Below, piece after piece: positions 1-5,884 of a stretch of 7,489 nt of DNA. The stretch lies in assembly GCA_013375385.1 (NCBI GenBank), contig JABXJY010000134.1:1-7489 (forward strand), in the 5' to 3' direction. A program made the translations under genes and the position numbers. Every line of letters starts with the position of its first letter. Within the stretch, counting starts at the first letter, position 1. This DNA is from Desulfobacterales bacterium (GTDB lineage: Bacteria; Desulfobacterota; DSM-4660; Desulfatiglandales; B25-G16). Under the pieces are notes generated by a model. That model saw only the letters and a program-made list of their open reading frames with translations. It had not been told where the DNA came from and ran no database searches.

Positions 1-299
1 GCGGCCATGCTGCTAGCCTGTCCGGTGCAGATTGTGGTAACATCGGATCTTACATATTGCATCGTATCATAGATAGCCAGGCCCGCTGTAATCGAGCCCC
101 CAGGGGAGTTAATATAGAGATTTATATCCTTATCCGGATCTTCAGACTCCAGAAACAGAAACTGGGCAATAATAATATTTGCCATATCATCGGTGACCTG
201 TTCACCCATAAAGATAATCCTATCCTTCAGGAGGCGTGAGTAAATGTCATATGCCCTCTCTCCCCTGGAAGTTTGTTCCACAACTATTGGTATCAGCAT
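1..299 (-). CDS. clpP: ATP-dependent Clp protease proteolytic subunit ClpP, 5' part only
   Basis: This is the serine peptidase subunit of the cytoplasmic Clp protease, a double-heptamer barrel that works with ClpX or ClpA ATPases. The window holds the first 99 codons; the window edge cuts the rest. The start is typical of the family: MLIPIVVEQTSRGERAYDIY, then SRLLKDRIIF and the INSPGGS segment (residues 63-69). The catalytic serine is Ser97 in GQASSMA, the last visible motif. The catalytic His and Asp lie beyond the edge. The ATG lies only 4 bases after the tig stop codon, and its ribosome site (GAAAGGA) is inside the end of tig, so the two genes should be translated from one message. A full family member has about 200 residues. 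No internal stop or oddity is visible. Identification is certain from the signature; completeness of the gene cannot be judged. Confidence 0.97.
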   Translation of the reverse strand, partial: MLIPIVVEQTSRGERAYDIYSRLLKDRIIFMGEQVTDDMANIIIAQFLFLESEDPDKDINLYINSPGGSITAGLAIYDTMQYVRSDVTTICTGQASSMA

Positions 300-303
300 G
301 TGA

Positions 304-1632
304 CTATCGTTCCTTTCTATCCTTTTGGCTCTTTTCAGATATTTCTTGTACCTCACTAATTTTAGCACCTTGAACAAGATGATTCAAGACCTTTTCAGCC
401 AAGAGCTGATTTCCGAATGAATCCATTAAGTTGTTTTTTTCATAGTATTGTTGAAGCATAGCGGGATCGTTTCCTGTTCGAGCGGCCAGGTCATGAAAAC
501 CATCCCTTATGTCAGACTCCTCAACCCTAATATCTTCCATATCAGCTATCTTACCTAATACAAGTTTCTCCTTGACGCTTTCCTCGGCAGATGTCCTTAG
601 ATCCTGTGTGATCTTTTCTTCTGAAATACCAGATGATTCGAATTTCGTTCCGGTGCGAACGAGATTTTGCTTTATAGTAGCTATTGAGCGTTCGGTCTCA
701 TTTTCAACCATAACCTGGGGGAGCTCGAAATCCACCATAGCTGTTATCTTCTTGAGGAGTCGGCTTTTTAGCTCCCTGTCTGTCTTCCTTTCTTCTTGAA
801 GGGTAATATCTTCCTTTACCCTCTTCGTCAAATCTGTTAAGGATTTGAAATCCTTGCCCAGGCTCCTTGCAAAATCATCATTTAACTCGGGAACATCCTT
901 TTTTCTGATATCCTGAACGTAGATGCGAAAGGTGACACTCTTACCAGCCAATCTCCTGTCACCAAAATCTTCGTTAAAATCTATTGTTAGATCCTTTCTC
1001 TCATCTTTTTTCAGACCCACGATACCTGATTCAAGGTCAGGATAAAGATTCTGACTTCCTACGTGGATCATGAAATCTTTGCCATTTATCCCTTTAAGGG
1101 GCCTATCTTTCCAAAAGCCGACGTAGTCAATGATTACATAATCCCCCTTTCTTATCCGCCTGTCTTCATTGACGGAAGTCAGCTTAGCATGTGCCTCCTT
1201 TATTTCTTCAAGTCTCTTATCAACATCATCTTCGGAAATATTCAAGATCTCTTTCTCCACAGAAATTCCCATATAGTCCTTTAGCTCAAAGTCTGGCCGT
1301 ACCTCCATGAGAATAGTATATTTGAAGTTTTCACCTGGTCTTATGACCTCATCTTCGATAGAGGGGCTCCCTAATGGAAAAAGTTTGGTGTCCTCCATCA
1401 CCTTAGAAAAAGATTCCTTTATTAAATCGCCCTTTACATCATCTACAATCTGTTTACCGTAGTACTGCTCAAGTACCTTTCTTGGAGCCTTACCAGGCCT
1501 AAAGCCTCTTACTTTAACCCTTTTTGAAAACTCCTTGTAGGCTTGATCCAGTTTCTTGGTCACCTCTTCTGCATCAATCTCAACATTAATCCGTCTCTTT
1601 ACCTGGCCTATTTCCTCGACGCTTGTTTCCAT
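304..1632 (-). CDS. tig: Trigger factor, ribosome-associated chaperone
   Basis: Trigger factor binds the ribosome exit tunnel and shields nascent chains; the family also has an FKBP-type prolyl isomerase domain. The 442 residues are close to the usual 430-450. The N-terminal domain carries the ribosome-docking signature GFRPGKAP at residues 43-50, followed by KVLEQYYG. The isomerase domain covers about 160-250, starting at KGDYVIIDYVG and ending near RKKDVPEL. The helical C-terminal chaperone arms cover about 250-430, and the tail is highly charged and lysine-rich. In the isomerase pocket the usual IPGFE is replaced by YPDLE (about 197-201), so isomerase activity may be reduced (inference). 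The ATG at 1632 has AGGTGA six bases upstream and is clearly the start. clpP follows directly, the standard tig-clpP order. The gene lies downstream of tRNA-Leu with a palindromic repeat between them. I found no convincing promoter of its own. Confidence 0.97.
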   Translation of the reverse strand: METSVEEIGQVKRRINVEIDAEEVTKKLDQAYKEFSKRVKVRGFRPGKAPRKVLEQYYGKQIVDDVKGDLIKESFSKVMEDTKLFPLGSPSIEDEVIRPGENFKYTILMEVRPDFELKDYMGISVEKEILNISEDDVDKRLEEIKEAHAKLTSVNEDRRIRKGDYVIIDYVGFWKDRPLKGINGKDFMIHVGSQNLYPDLESGIVGLKKDERKDLTIDFNEDFGDRRLAGKSVTFRIYVQDIRKKDVPELNDDFARSLGKDFKSLTDLTKRVKEDITLQEERKTDRELKSRLLKKITAMVDFELPQVMVENETERSIATIKQNLVRTGTKFESSGISEEKITQDLRTSAEESVKEKLVLGKIADMEDIRVEESDIRDGFHDLAARTGNDPAMLQQYYEKNNLMDSFGNQLLAEKVLNHLVQGAKISEVQEISEKSQKDRKER

Positions 1633-1669
1633 GCTCTCTCACCTATCAGTATTTTCTTGAGTTTGCCTG

Positions 1670-1719
1670 CCCTGTTAAATCCCCCGCAGGGGGTCCGGCA
1701 AAGCGGGAATTTAACAGGG
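1670..1719. repeat. REP/MITE-like nested palindrome between tRNA-Leu and tig
   Basis: Perfect 11-base outer arms, CCCTGTTAAAT at 1670-1680 and ATTTAACAGGG at 1709-1719, enclose a second pairing CCCGC (1683-1687) with GCGGG (1703-1707). A competing inner hairpin, CCCCC-GCA-GGGGG, spans 1681-1693. No T-run follows on either strand, so it is not a standard intrinsic terminator. It sits 68 bases past the tRNA 3' end and 38 bases before the tig start. The shape fits a dispersed extragenic palindromic repeat or a small non-autonomous element; it would also form a strong hairpin in the tig leader. Only this copy is in the window, so repetition is not shown. Confidence 0.6.
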
Positions 1720-1733
1720 TGAATGTTAGAACC

Positions 1734-2708
1734 CTATAGGCACAATGAACCCAACAAACCCTGGGTACTAGGCATATCTTTTTGAATGGTGCGAGAGAGG
1801 GGACTCGAACCCCTATCCGACAATGCGGGCTGGATCCTAAGTCCAGTGCGTCTGCCAGTTCCGCCACTCTCGCACTTAGAGTTTAGTAGGATAACCTTAC
1901 GATTAATTAATCTACTACTGTGTGTCAAGAGGTAAAAGTGAGTAGAGCCAAAAAAACCGGGGATACCTGTTGGAGATTCTACTCCCTTTTTCAACCTCTC
2001 TGTAACTCTTAGGCTTTCTGTTCTAAGGGTATAGATCATTTTGAAGACAAGACCTAAAAAGGTACCAAATGGATAAGATCGTACCAAAGATGACGTCTCT
2101 ACCCTTTCGGTGTAGTTTCTGAATAAGAACGGCATCGCCTGGACACTTCCCCATTCCATTGGTACATTGCCATGTGCTTTTTTCACAGAGCTCTTGAGCC
2201 CCCATAGATTAAATAAACGTGCCTCTCTAAAGATGGAGTCATGAAACAGGGTATGAAATTTCTTACACATGCACCCAAAAGAAAGGCTGTTGAGGACACC
2301 TACAAATACCCTGTTTTTTGCTACCCTACCTGCCTCCCTTAATGCTTCAATGGGGTCATCAAGAAATTCTAACGTAATAATAAGGGTAGCTAAATCAAAT
2401 TCGTTATCCTCAAAAGGCAAATCCTCTGCCCTGCCGAGTTTCAGAGAGGCCTTATGACCCAATCTTGACCGTGCAATATTCAGCATATATGGAGAGGCAT
2501 CAAGGCCTGTTACATCAAATCCTAATCGGTAAAAGAGAAGGAGATGATTTCCTGTGCCACAGCCAATATCTAAGATCCTCTCTCCTTTTTGAGGCCTCAA
2601 AAGGCGCACAATAAGTTCGCTGCTTAATCTATCAAGCAGGATACCTTCAGAGGATTTCTGCCATGCTTCATAGAGACTGGCCAACTTTTGATCAAATACA
2701 TGCCCCAT
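1734..2708 (-). CDS. Class I SAM-dependent methyltransferase whose frame runs through tRNA-Leu
   Basis: This is a cytoplasmic Rossmann-fold methyltransferase of the UbiE/BioC-like (Methyltransf_11) type; the substrate is not known. Motif I is ILDIGCGTG at residues 45-53, the ribose-binding acidic residue is probably Asp70 in VTGLDAS, AEDLPFED (94-101) is the adenine-side loop, and FDLATLIITLEFLDDP (104-119) is the motif IV region. The ATG at 2708 has a modest GGTGA site nine bases upstream and lies 50 bases after the TPR gene, so the two may be co-transcribed. The fold should be complete by about residue 255. Codons 279-308 are the tRNA-Leu gene itself, and the stop comes only at 1734. The last 45 or so residues are therefore probably not a functional domain. 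Either the original stop was lost or a base is miscalled. Removing one T from the seven-T run at 1950-1956 would end the protein at 260 residues. The enzyme call is firm; the C-terminus is doubtful. Confidence 0.85.
   Translation of the reverse strand: MGHVFDQKLASLYEAWQKSSEGILLDRLSSELIVRLLRPQKGERILDIGCGTGNHLLLFYRLGFDVTGLDASPYMLNIARSRLGHKASLKLGRAEDLPFEDNEFDLATLIITLEFLDDPIEALREAGRVAKNRVFVGVLNSLSFGCMCKKFHTLFHDSIFREARLFNLWGLKSSVKKAHGNVPMEWGSVQAMPFLFRNYTERVETSSLVRSYPFGTFLGLVFKMIYTLRTESLRVTERLKKGVESPTGIPGFFGSTHFYLLTHSSRLINRKVILLNSKCESGGTGRRTGLRIQPALSDRGSSPLSRTIQKDMPSTQGLLGSLCL
1787..1873 (-). tRNA. tRNA-Leu, anticodon UAG, with encoded CCA
   Basis: The 87-base gene folds as a class II tRNA. The acceptor stem GCGAGAG pairs with CTCTCGC, followed by discriminator A and a genome-encoded CCA. 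The anticodon stem CTGGA/TCCAG encloses the loop CTTAGGA, giving anticodon UAG, which reads CUA and, with wobble, other CUN leucine codons. The long variable arm, CCG paired with CGG, is typical of tRNA-Leu. The T arm is AGGGG-TTCGAGT-CCCCT. The gene lies in the same direction as the methyltransferase upstream and tig downstream, and the methyltransferase reading frame has no stop before it. Confidence 0.98.
1902..1928 (-). promoter_or_regulatory. Probable sigma-70 promoter of tRNA-Leu
   Basis: A perfect -35 box TTGACA lies at 1923-1928. The best -10 candidate is ATTAAT at 1902-1907, 15 bases away, which is short spacing and a 4/6 match. It overlaps the 12-base palindrome GATTAATTAATC at 1901-1912. 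Transcription would start near 1895, about 22 bases before the mature tRNA 5' end. The promoter lies inside the open methyltransferase frame. The -35 box is convincing; the -10 assignment is less so. Confidence 0.5.
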
Positions 2709-2758
2709 GAATCGGCTTCACCGTTGCCATTCCTCTTGGCTCAAAGACGAATTTCAGA

Positions 2759-3454
2759 TTACCTTCCACTATTTATTGCCTTTAAAACCTCTCCATATGC
2801 CTTGCAGCTGTTCTTATCGCCTAATTTGCAGCTTTTTTGAAAGTCATTCTTTGCCATATCAAACAACCCCTTACCTTTGTAGGCCATTCCTCTCGTATGA
2901 TAAGCTGCGGCCATATTTGGATCCAGGAGCAGGGCTTGATTACAATCCTGAATTGCACGATCAAAAAGGCCTTTCTGGAAGTGAGCCCATCCTCTATTAT
3001 TGTATGCCTCGGCATAACCTGGATCTAATGCAATAACCTTATTGCAATCATCGATTGCCTTATCGTGCTCACCCATCTTGATATAGACAATTCCCCTGTT
3101 AAAATAAGACCCTGGTTCTTCTGGCTCAAGAATAATAGCCTCAGTATATGCCTCGGCTGCTCCCATCAGGTCTCCTTCTTGATGTCTCTTATAACCCGTA
3201 TAAAACCACTCTGCAAAAGTATTTGGCCTTTCATGCCCTTTTTGTGTTGGGTCTATGTTTATTTCTTTTTTGTTTATTGGCCCCAGGCGTACAAAGAATA
3301 GATAGTTAACGAAGACCACCAGGGCAAATAATCCTAACCACATACATACCCTTCCGGGTTTTATGGGTAAGATTTGCCGTCTGATTGCGGCCTTTCCTCT
3401 CTTGAGGCCCAATGTCGTGTATGTTTGTTTACCTTTATAGTCTTTTATTGGCAC
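2759..3454 (-). CDS. Membrane-anchored tetratricopeptide repeat protein
   Basis: The protein has a basic N-terminus, one hydrophobic segment at about residues 37-56 (MWLGLFALVVFVNYLFFV) and four TPR units at about 81-113, 115-147, 149-181 and 183-213, with typical spacing such as YFNRGIVYIKMGEHDKAIDD and AYNNRGWAHFQKGLFDRAI. The basic N-terminus suggests a signal anchor with the TPR part outside the cytoplasm (inference). TPR domains bind other proteins; the partner is not identifiable. The last unit ends in a Cys pair (SCKLGDKNSCK) reminiscent of Sel1-like repeats. The start is GTG with no ribosome site, and a strong promoter places the transcript start on this GTG. An internal ATG, codon 38 at 3343, has GGAAGG six bases upstream and would give 194 residues starting right at the membrane segment. 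The methyltransferase gene follows after 50 bases, perhaps in the same transcript. Confidence 0.88.
   Translation of the reverse strand: MPIKDYKGKQTYTTLGLKRGKAAIRRQILPIKPGRVCMWLGLFALVVFVNYLFFVRLGPINKKEINIDPTQKGHERPNTFAEWFYTGYKRHQEGDLMGAAEAYTEAIILEPEEPGSYFNRGIVYIKMGEHDKAIDDCNKVIALDPGYAEAYNNRGWAHFQKGLFDRAIQDCNQALLLDPNMAAAYHTRGMAYKGKGLFDMAKNDFQKSCKLGDKNSCKAYGEVLKAINSGR
3350..3355 (-). promoter_or_regulatory. Internal ribosome site for an alternative TPR protein start
   Basis: GGAAGG stands six bases before an in-frame ATG at 3343. It is a much better ribosome site than anything before the GTG at 3454. If used, the protein begins immediately at the transmembrane segment, which would be a normal signal-anchor layout, and the mRNA would have a leader of about 110 bases. 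Confidence 0.45.
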
Positions 3455-3460
3455 GCCATT

Positions 3461-3489
3461 AATATAGGAATTAAGTTAGAAGGTGTAAA
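3461..3489 (-). promoter_or_regulatory. Sigma-70 promoter of the TPR gene
   Basis: The -35 box TTTACA (3484-3489) and the -10 box TATATT (3461-3466) each match consensus at five of six positions and are separated by exactly 17 bases. The predicted transcription start is at or next to 3454, the first base of the GTG start codon. This promoter probably drives the TPR gene and perhaps the methyltransferase. Confidence 0.6.
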
Positions 3490-3507
3490 GGATAAGAATT
3501 CTTTGGT

Positions 3508-3523
3508 GTTTTATTCATAAAAC
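3508..3523. repeat. Small perfect dyad upstream of the TPR promoter
   Basis: GTTTTAT and ATAAAAC form a 7-base perfect inverted repeat with a two-base centre. It starts 18 bases upstream of the -35 box of the TPR gene, a position where an activator or repressor could bind. The sequence is AT-rich and could arise by chance; no known regulator motif is recognised. Confidence 0.3.
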
Positions 3524-3751
3524 TATACAATTTATCTAGTGGAGGCTACATTTTTGTTATGTTTTTGTGGCTTCAGGTTTTTGGATGGATGGCGTTTGGG
3601 AAGCAGAAGGACTCTCAGGGGCTAATGGCCGAATATCTGCTGAGGGGTGGGATACGCGGTGATAGCCAAGCACCCTATCTGAAGTGCAGAATGTGAATAT
3701 CTTGATGCAAATCGAGGAAACTACTGACCTGACGTGTCCTGAAGACTCCCC

Positions 3752-3992
3752 TCAAAGCATAATTTGCATGCAGACCTTTCTTACCTGTATGATATCGGTC
3801 TGACCAGAAAACACCTTTCGTATCCCGTCTTGCATCAGGGTCGTCATTCCATCGGCTATGGCCTGTTCCCTGATCTCTTCCATCCTGGCCTTGCTTTGAA
3901 TCAGGGACTGCATTTGAGATGTACCAGCCAAGATTTCAAACAATCCGGTTCTTCCCTTCTCCCCCTGCATTGTCTGTTTTGGCAAGTGCCAT
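3752..3992 (-). pseudogene. Orphan C-terminal fragment of a PilB/GspE-type secretion ATPase
   Basis: The frame ending at 3752 encodes the extreme C-terminus of type IV pilus/type II secretion hexameric ATPases: GRTGLFEIL, then LIQSKARMEEIREQAIADGM, LMQDGIRKVFSG and the usual ending IIQVRKVC. Full-length relatives have about 550 residues; the Walker A, Walker B and zinc-cysteine regions are absent, and the sequence upstream does not contain them. A proper start exists: ATG at 3992 with AGAAGGTGA about six bases upstream, reading MALAKTDNAG. That frame is off by one base; removing one G from the five-G run (3961-3965 on the plus strand) joins both parts into a clean 79-residue protein. As it stands, the ATG frame stops after 18 codons, and the domain frame can start only at a TTG (3985) or ATG (3970) without a ribosome site. 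It may be a decayed remnant, a small stand-alone protein with a base error, or a slippage-controlled gene. Confidence 0.6.
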
Positions 3993-4240
3993 TCTATTCA
4001 CCTTCTCGATGAGACAACTCTAAAGTGTAATATTAACAGATAGTTGAGATTTTTTCCACAATATTCTATTGACACCGTCTATTCTTTGGGCTGTTCTCTT
4101 AAGTCAATGCATTAAGGTTGGTAGAGAGAGGGATTATCCAATCACTGATACTCATGTGAGAGATTCTTTTTTTTGATGTTTAGCGGCGCACTCTTTGGGA
4201 CCACAGAATGTAAGAAACAGATGAGAGGTGGATGGTTTTG
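3993..4240. other. Intergenic stretch downstream of the mutase operon
   Basis: These 248 bases hold no supported gene. An intrinsic terminator for the mutase operon was looked for on the minus strand and not seen. An eight-T run lies on the plus strand at 4167-4174 with only a trivial stem before it. A TTGACT on the minus strand near 4108 has only a weak -10 partner, so a promoter for the ATPase fragment is possible but unproven. Confidence 0.4.
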
Positions 4241-5869
4241 CTAAAAGATACGAGGCTCCACAAATTCTCCAAAGATATCTCTGAAGACACCGGTCATCTC
4301 CCCAACGGTAGCATATACCTTACAGCAATCCACCAGGCAAGGCATAACATTCACCTTATCCCTGGCTGCCTTCTCCAGTGCCTTCAGTGATCGGGTCACC
4401 TCCTTGTTGTTTCTCGTTCTTCTCAATTCCCTAAGACTTTTTATCTGCTCAATTGCCGATTCATCACTGTATTCGTGGAGCTCTACCTCTTTCTGTTCAC
4501 CTTCAGTATATTTGTTAACCCCTATCTTTATCAGTTCCCCGCTCTGAATCCCTTTTTCAAATTCATAGGCCTGTCTGGCCACTTCTTTCTGGATGTAGCC
4601 TGACGAAATCGCCGTAACCATTCCGCCAATAGCATCAATCTTATCCATCTCCTCAACAATCTTCTCCTCCATCTGTTTGGTAAGGGTCTCAATGAAATAT
4701 GAACCTGCTAAGGGATCAACCGTATCCCTCAGGCCTACCTCATCCATTATGATCTGCAGTGTCCTCAGGGAGATCAGGGCGGAGTGAGGGGTCGGAATGG
4801 TATAGGCCTCATCGAAAGATCCTAAAGCAGTGGTTTGAGCACCGCTGAGGGCCGCAGCCAGGGCGTGATAGGCGCTTCTGGCAATGTTATTTTCAGGCTG
4901 CTGCTTTGTCAGACCTCCCTGACCTCCACCAAATATACCTCTTAGAAACATCGATCTATCGTTGTTTGCCCCATATTTTTCCTTGATATTCTTTGCCCAC
5001 AGCTTTCTCGCCGCTCGAAATTTTGCCACCTGTTCCCATAGATTTCCAAATATATCAAGGTTAAATGAGAATCTGGCGACAAAGTCATCGATATGATATC
5101 CCCGTTCCAGAACATTCTCAATATAGGCATTTGCAATCCGTAGAGCGTAAGCAATCTCCTGGGCAGGCGTGGCCCCTGCCTCCCTGATATGAAAGCCGCA
5201 AACACTCACCGGATTAGTCTTTGGCATCTCCTTCATAGAGTATTCAATAACGTCACCAATCAATCGGACAGCAGGCTCAACCGGAAATATCCATGCCCCC
5301 CTGCCAACTATTTCCTTCAAGATATCGTTCTGTGGAGTGGCGCTTATCTGCTCTTTGGAAAATCCATATCCCTCTGCCACAGCCTCATACATGGCAAGCA
5401 TAATCGAGGCAATAGCATTTATGGTGAGGCCAGAACCAATTCTGTCAAGGGCAATGTCTTTAAAGGCAATCTCAAAGTCCCTGAGGGAATCCACTGCCAT
5501 GCCTACCCGGCCTACCTCTCCCTCTGCCATAGGGTCGTCTGAGTCATAGCCCATCTGTGTCGGGAGATCAAATGCCACGTTCAGCCCGGTCTGACCCTGG
5601 CTGATCATCAGTTTGAATCTTTTATTGGTCTCTTCTGGTGTGCCAAAACCTGTGTACTGCCTTGTTGTCCATTCCCGGCTCCTGTAGCCCAACTTATGGA
5701 TTCCCCTGGTAAAGGGATACTCTCCTGGATTGCCCAGATCTTTCCTGTAGTCAAACTCAACCTCCTTCAGGTCATCCTCTGTGTAAAGAGGTTTGACATG
5801 GATTCCAGATTGCAGGATGACATCCGTAATCCTATCTTTTTCATCTTTTATATATTTAGCTACTCCCAT
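4241..5869 (-). CDS. Large (catalytic) subunit of a B12-dependent acyl-CoA mutase, methylmalonyl-CoA mutase family
   Basis: This is the TIM-barrel subunit of an adenosylcobalamin-dependent carbon-skeleton mutase acting on a CoA thioester; its B12-binding domain is the separate gene just upstream. The 542 residues match split-type large subunits. Against the Propionibacterium enzyme, as I recall it, the first half aligns without gaps at an offset of 17. Tyr72 (RQYTGF) matches Tyr89, Gln180 matches Gln197, Arg190 matches Arg207 and His227 matches His244. Tyr plus Arg favours a substrate with a free carboxylate, such as methylmalonyl- or ethylmalonyl-CoA. Other canonical parts differ: GFH at 225-227 instead of GYH; GIFGGGQGGLT (311-321) instead of the THSQTSGWSLT segment; ALGSFDEA instead of HTNS-DEA, losing an adenosyl-contact Asn (Gly350) but keeping Glu354. 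QQPENN (323-328) and VCxxHxxEAGATPxQE resemble ethylmalonyl-CoA mutase. The ATG at 5869 has AGGGGG five bases upstream, 15 bases after the B12 subunit. Family is certain; substrate is not. Confidence 0.93.
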   Translation of the reverse strand: MGVAKYIKDEKDRITDVILQSGIHVKPLYTEDDLKEVEFDYRKDLGNPGEYPFTRGIHKLGYRSREWTTRQYTGFGTPEETNKRFKLMISQGQTGLNVAFDLPTQMGYDSDDPMAEGEVGRVGMAVDSLRDFEIAFKDIALDRIGSGLTINAIASIMLAMYEAVAEGYGFSKEQISATPQNDILKEIVGRGAWIFPVEPAVRLIGDVIEYSMKEMPKTNPVSVCGFHIREAGATPAQEIAYALRIANAYIENVLERGYHIDDFVARFSFNLDIFGNLWEQVAKFRAARKLWAKNIKEKYGANNDRSMFLRGIFGGGQGGLTKQQPENNIARSAYHALAAALSGAQTTALGSFDEAYTIPTPHSALISLRTLQIIMDEVGLRDTVDPLAGSYFIETLTKQMEEKIVEEMDKIDAIGGMVTAISSGYIQKEVARQAYEFEKGIQSGELIKIGVNKYTEGEQKEVELHEYSDESAIEQIKSLRELRRTRNNKEVTRSLKALEKAARDKVNVMPCLVDCCKVYATVGEMTGVFRDIFGEFVEPRIF

Positions 5870-5884
5870 GGATTCCCCCTATGG

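Larger units (their letters stand above)
3455..3751. other. Non-coding stretch before the TPR gene
   Basis: Apart from the TPR promoter and the small dyad, I see no gene here. On the minus strand, the frame of the ATPase fragment stays open for 64 codons after its TGA (3751-3557), but it has no good start and resembles no protein I know. On the plus strand, a 45-codon ORF (3559-3696) follows a distant GGAGG; nothing supports it. No recognisable RNA family or terminator was found. Confidence 0.4.

Noticed and set aside
1646..1867. 73-codon minus-strand ORF beginning MAELADALDLGSSP
   Set aside because: It is a translation of tRNA-Leu in another frame; this is a well-known spurious ORF over leucine tRNA genes.
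3559..3696. 45-codon plus-strand ORF with GGAGG upstream
   Set aside because: The ribosome site is 13 bases away, the product resembles nothing I know, and every other gene is on the minus strand.
3541..3751. Riboswitch or structured RNA in the gap before the TPR gene
   Set aside because: Comparison by eye with SAM, TPP, cobalamin and c-di-GMP aptamer cores gave no match; a covariance-model search would be needed to be sure.
3752..3754. TGA as a selenocysteine codon after the ATPase fragment
   Set aside because: The ATPase family ends naturally at this point, and no selenocysteine-insertion hairpin or selenoprotein family context is seen.
4069..4097. TTGACA on the plus strand as a promoter
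   Set aside because: The -10 partner is poor and no plus-strand gene follows.
4150..4174. Possible plus-strand terminator: CTCA/TGAG stem before eight T
   Set aside because: The stem has four pairs with a two-base loop, which cannot form properly, and no plus-strand gene precedes it.
5189..5542. 117-codon plus-strand ORF inside the mutase gene
   Set aside because: It is an antisense shadow of a strongly conserved enzyme gene, with no ribosome site or domain.
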